A stretch of DNA of 64,000 nt, taken from assembly GCF_024814355.1 (NCBI RefSeq), contig NZ_JANUXV010000005.1, positions 1 to 64,000 on the forward strand, written 5' to 3'. A model generated the notes under the pieces. That model saw only the letters and a list, made by a program, of their open reading frames with translations. It ran no database searches and was not told the DNA's origin. This stretch comes from Gleimia sp. 6138-11-ORH1 (GTDB taxonomy: Bacteria; Actinomycetota; Actinomycetes; Actinomycetales; Actinomycetaceae). Numbering within the stretch: position 1 is the stretch's first letter; each line of letters starts with the position of its first letter. The position numbers and the translations under genes are program-made. Of this stretch, positions 61,999 through 64,000 are shown piece by piece.

Positions 61999-63642
61999 AT
62001 GAAAACGAAAAATTACTTAACCGTTGCCAGTGCAGCTACGCTCCTGTTTTCTTTAGCTGGCTGTTCCTTGGTAACAGCCGATCTGGAAGCCTTTGCTCCA
62101 AATACTTCTTCCAATTCAGACTCTAATCTTCCAGAACCCGCCTCAGGGCCTTTAGCGGATCCGCAACGAGTTTTAGCAGAACGTAAAATCACTTCTAAAG
62201 ACTCCACTATTTCAGTTGAAATTGACTTCGGAAATAGCACTTCTGACCAAAAGTACAGTGCTCCGCTTAGAGGCCTGTTAGTAGCACCAAAACCTGAAGT
62301 CGTTTCCGCTCAAAAATTTACGGGCGATGCTTCCCCTCTGGTAGTGATTAGCCACCTGCGTGTTCCCAACTGTGCTGATGGAAATTTCTCTTATCCCTGC
62401 GCTCAAGGTAGCGAGGAACTTCGTTACGACCAGGGTATGCACTATTACGCGCAGTTCCTGGCAGAAAATGGTTACACAGTGATTATTCCCGATCTGGGAG
62501 GCATCTTTGTAGGTAGTGACGTTCAACAGCCCTATGATCAACGCGCCATGTGGAAGCAGAGCGTAGGGAAATTTGTAGACGCACTTAAATCCGATTCCGC
62601 TGGTGAAACCAACATTTTCGGAGTTGAAAAACTAGCGAAAATTAACTTTTCAAACGTGGGGTTGCTGGTACATTCTCGTTCTGCGGCAATGGTCGAAGCC
62701 GCTCAAGAGCTTTTCGGAAAAACTGAAGTGAAGAGCGTTTTAGCTTACGGGCCAGCCTATGACACTGTAGAAATCGCTGCTATTTCCCCCGCCCCAGCAG
62801 ATATTCCCTACCTGGCGGTAGCTGGCGAATATGACGCTGATGTGGGCCCTTCAGCAAATCTTTGGTTAGGACACTATCTACCGACAGTTAGAGAACATCC
62901 GGCTAACGTAGTTTCTGTTCCCGGTTTAGGACATATGCTGATTAACGAAACCGCTGCGTCTGCGGGAATAGATGATCGGATTGGTTGCGACGAACGTGAA
63001 TGTCCTGACGCAACAGAACATCAAAGGGTTCTAAAAGAAATTGGTTTAGATTGGTTTAACGCTACCTTAACTGACGCGAAAACTTCCCTGCCGATCACTT
63101 CCAAGGTTACCCTCCCTGAAAAAGTAGCTAACCTACCGGCACGTTGGCTGGCACATACCCCGAAATCGTTAGCTTCAGTTAATGCCGACCAGTTTAAAGC
63201 TCAGGCAGAAAACTCTTTCAGTCTCTGTATTAATCCAGACCCGATGAGTCCCATTCAAATTCCTAACGCCTGTCCAGAACCAAAAACGGGAATCGTTCAA
63301 ATCCTCACAGAAGTTGGCTATCTGACTTCTGCTTATGCGGAAGTTGAGGTAAAGGGGGCGTCTGGTTTAGCAGTTCACGTAACTCCGGTGGGCTCCATGG
63401 CAGATGAGGGTGCTCCCATAGAAATAGTGCTTACTTTAGCTGATGGTACTACCCACACCTTGGCAGTAGCTCCCACCCACCCCGCTTTACAAAATCGTTC
63501 TGGGGCTGGTTCTAATGGGATCTACCAGTTAGCAACTATTCGTCTGGAACTTCCTGCCGAAGTTTCAGCTGGGGTGATTAAAAAGATTGAAATAGCTGCG
63601 AAGTCTCATCCCATAGAGATCAAGAGCGTAGATTTCTTCTAA
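61999..63642 (+). CDS. Alpha/beta hydrolase lipoprotein
   Basis: A 547-residue exported lipoprotein. Signal peptide with lipobox LAGC (Cys22). The hydrolase domain covers about residues 60-360: SPLVVISHLRVP, nucleophile region LLVHSRSAAMVEAA (Ser in H-S-R-S), GLGHMLINE (His). The C-terminal 170 residues look beta-rich. It resembles PAF-acetylhydrolase/chlorophyllase-type esterases, but the nucleophile elbow is not classical G-x-S-x-G and the substrate is unknown. AAAAAGG precedes the ATG. Confidence 0.83.
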   Translation: MKTKNYLTVASAATLLFSLAGCSLVTADLEAFAPNTSSNSDSNLPEPASGPLADPQRVLAERKITSKDSTISVEIDFGNSTSDQKYSAPLRGLLVAPKPEVVSAQKFTGDASPLVVISHLRVPNCADGNFSYPCAQGSEELRYDQGMHYYAQFLAENGYTVIIPDLGGIFVGSDVQQPYDQRAMWKQSVGKFVDALKSDSAGETNIFGVEKLAKINFSNVGLLVHSRSAAMVEAAQELFGKTEVKSVLAYGPAYDTVEIAAISPAPADIPYLAVAGEYDADVGPSANLWLGHYLPTVREHPANVVSVPGLGHMLINETAASAGIDDRIGCDERECPDATEHQRVLKEIGLDWFNATLTDAKTSLPITSKVTLPEKVANLPARWLAHTPKSLASVNADQFKAQAENSFSLCINPDPMSPIQIPNACPEPKTGIVQILTEVGYLTSAYAEVEVKGASGLAVHVTPVGSMADEGAPIEIVLTLADGTTHTLAVAPTHPALQNRSGAGSNGIYQLATIRLELPAEVSAGVIKKIEIAAKSHPIEIKSVDFF

Positions 63643-63660
63643 CCCTACCTTTTAATACAT

Positions 63661-63698
63661 TAATTAATGCGGGAACTTTTGTTCCCGCATTAATTAAT
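63661..63698 (+). terminator. Terminator after the lipoprotein gene
   Basis: A perfect stem of about 17 bp (ttaattaatgcgggaac / gttcccgcattaattaa) with loop tttt; a weak T-tract follows. Confidence 0.85.
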
Positions 63699-63909
63699 TT
63701 ACCGGTAGCTGCCGCCCTCGGAAAGAAAAATCTGCTGCAGCCAAGCCACAGTATTATTCAACTTTCAGAGTCAATACAAAATAGGGTGCCCTTCATGGAT
63801 TAAACCGGTTGCAGTATCCGCAATGATCTTTAACTGAATACAAAAATAATTTGGTCTTAAAGAATTTTCAACAAACGATTAAGCATCGTTTTCAATTTAT
63901 ATTGAAAGC

Positions 63910-63939
63910 TTGCTTATATATTCTAAACTCCATTATAAT
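63910..63939 (+). promoter_or_regulatory. Promoter near the right window edge
   Basis: TTGCTT, an 18-nt spacer, then a perfect TATAAT, about 46 bp upstream of an ATG at 63986. Confidence 0.65.
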
Positions 63940-63985
63940 GTGTCTATATTTCCCATCTGTAACACGATTTTTCCAACGAGGCACG

Positions 63986-64000
63986 ATGAGATTTCGTAAG
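63986..64000 (+). CDS. Start of a further gene, cut by the window edge
   Basis: ATG followed by four codons (MRFRK) with a weak CGAGG upstream and a strong promoter 50 bp earlier. Five codons are too few for any identification. Confidence 0.4.

Larger units (their letters stand above)
3313..63721. repeat. Dispersed CGCCCTCG motif family (32 copies across the window)
   Basis: By hand count the octamer starts on the plus strand as CGCCCTCG at 3313, 8250, 15952, 27170, 28985, 37157, 37233, 38447, 39916, 45500, 53705, 58286, 59593, 63714, and as CGAGGGCG at 5469, 8746, 9910, 12544, 19114, 21952, 22621, 28055, 28626, 32034, 32106, 33028, 34292, 36644, 42192, 46725, 53797, 58259. About two are expected. 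Trailing bases favour GGAAA or GAAAA; the best copies read GGCGCCCTCGGAAAA (5464, 15950, 59591). Copies occur in gaps and in coding frames that read RPRK, ALG, EGA, PSA or SRA. Confidence 0.8.

Noticed and set aside
3313-63721. CGCCCTCG motif as an FtsK-orienting or Chi-type polar signal
   Set aside because: Copies are nearly balanced between strands (14 vs 18) over 60 kb, which does not fit a polar signal, unless the window spans a replication switch.
1-64000. CRISPR array, prophage, transposase or toxin-antitoxin genes
   Set aside because: No regularly spaced repeats, integrase or transposase motifs, or typical small toxin pairs were seen.

Overview
The window looks like chromosome from a low-to-mid GC actinobacterium of the Actinomycetaceae type (Actinomyces/Gleimia-like, facultatively anaerobic). 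The grounds are gene content and order: the fhaA-fhaB-pstP-rodA-pbpA-pknA-pknB block next to crgA, a DUF881 protein, a class E sortase, a rhomboid protease and a cyclophilin (the usual near-oriC neighbourhood of actinobacteria); the DUF4129-DUF4350-MoxR-DUF58-RDD block; DUF5926; a class Ib ribonucleotide reductase; and fermentative pyruvate formate-lyase (PFL) genes. Genus is inference; no rRNA is present. I saw no prophage, IS element, integrase or CRISPR array.

Layout. 1-2662: N-terminal 887 residues of a large surface adhesin with tandem DUF5979-type domains. 3.1-7.7 kb: four-gene Mn/Zn/Fe ABC importer with a DtxR-type operator, flanked by tRNA-Arg and two tRNA-Ser genes. 8-12.1 kb: PFL locus in which PFL itself is encoded as two polypeptides, a catalytic core and a separate 82-residue glycyl-radical subunit, followed by the activase and a GntR regulator. 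12.2-14.3 kb: HAD phosphatase and serS. 14.4-20.8 kb: envelope-associated MoxR/DUF58 operon. 20.8-33.3 kb: housekeeping and transport genes (glycosyltransferase, DUF5926, pgm, MFS and GRP transporters, App1 phosphatase, secreted HNH nuclease, TRIC channel, VIT1/CCC1 transporter, hydrolase, PfkB kinase). 33.4-38.2 kb: very long HrpA helicase. 38.3-41.3 kb: ABC-ATPase pair and a formate/nitrite channel that probably exports PFL-derived formate. 41.4-44.3 kb: nrdHIE (no nrdF) with a tandem NrdR-box candidate. 44.7-47.3 kb: L-serine dehydratase, MTA/SAH nucleosidase, tRNA-Leu. 47.4-58.3 kb: Ser/Thr-kinase and peptidoglycan-elongation operon, crgA, sortase block. 58.3-64 kb: coiled-coil protein, a DnaA-box-rich gap, rhomboid, cyclophilin, two envelope proteins, and the first codons of another gene.

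Most unusual signals. (1) The octamer CGCCCTCG, usually followed by G/A-rich bases (extended form GGCGCCCTCGGAAAA), occurs 32 times by my hand count on the two strands against about 2 expected. It falls in all reading frames and in gaps, and one copy is an inverted pair forming a terminator, which is the behaviour of a DNA uptake sequence or another genome-wide nucleotide signal. (2) PFL is genetically split. (3) At least eight genes have a -10 hexamer exactly 6 nt before the start codon, meaning leaderless mRNAs. (4) Two intergenic clusters of DnaA-box-like sequences lie outside any dnaA-dnaN context. (5) Long stem-loops without a U-tract on the sense strand sit between genes of the metal-importer and nrd operons.
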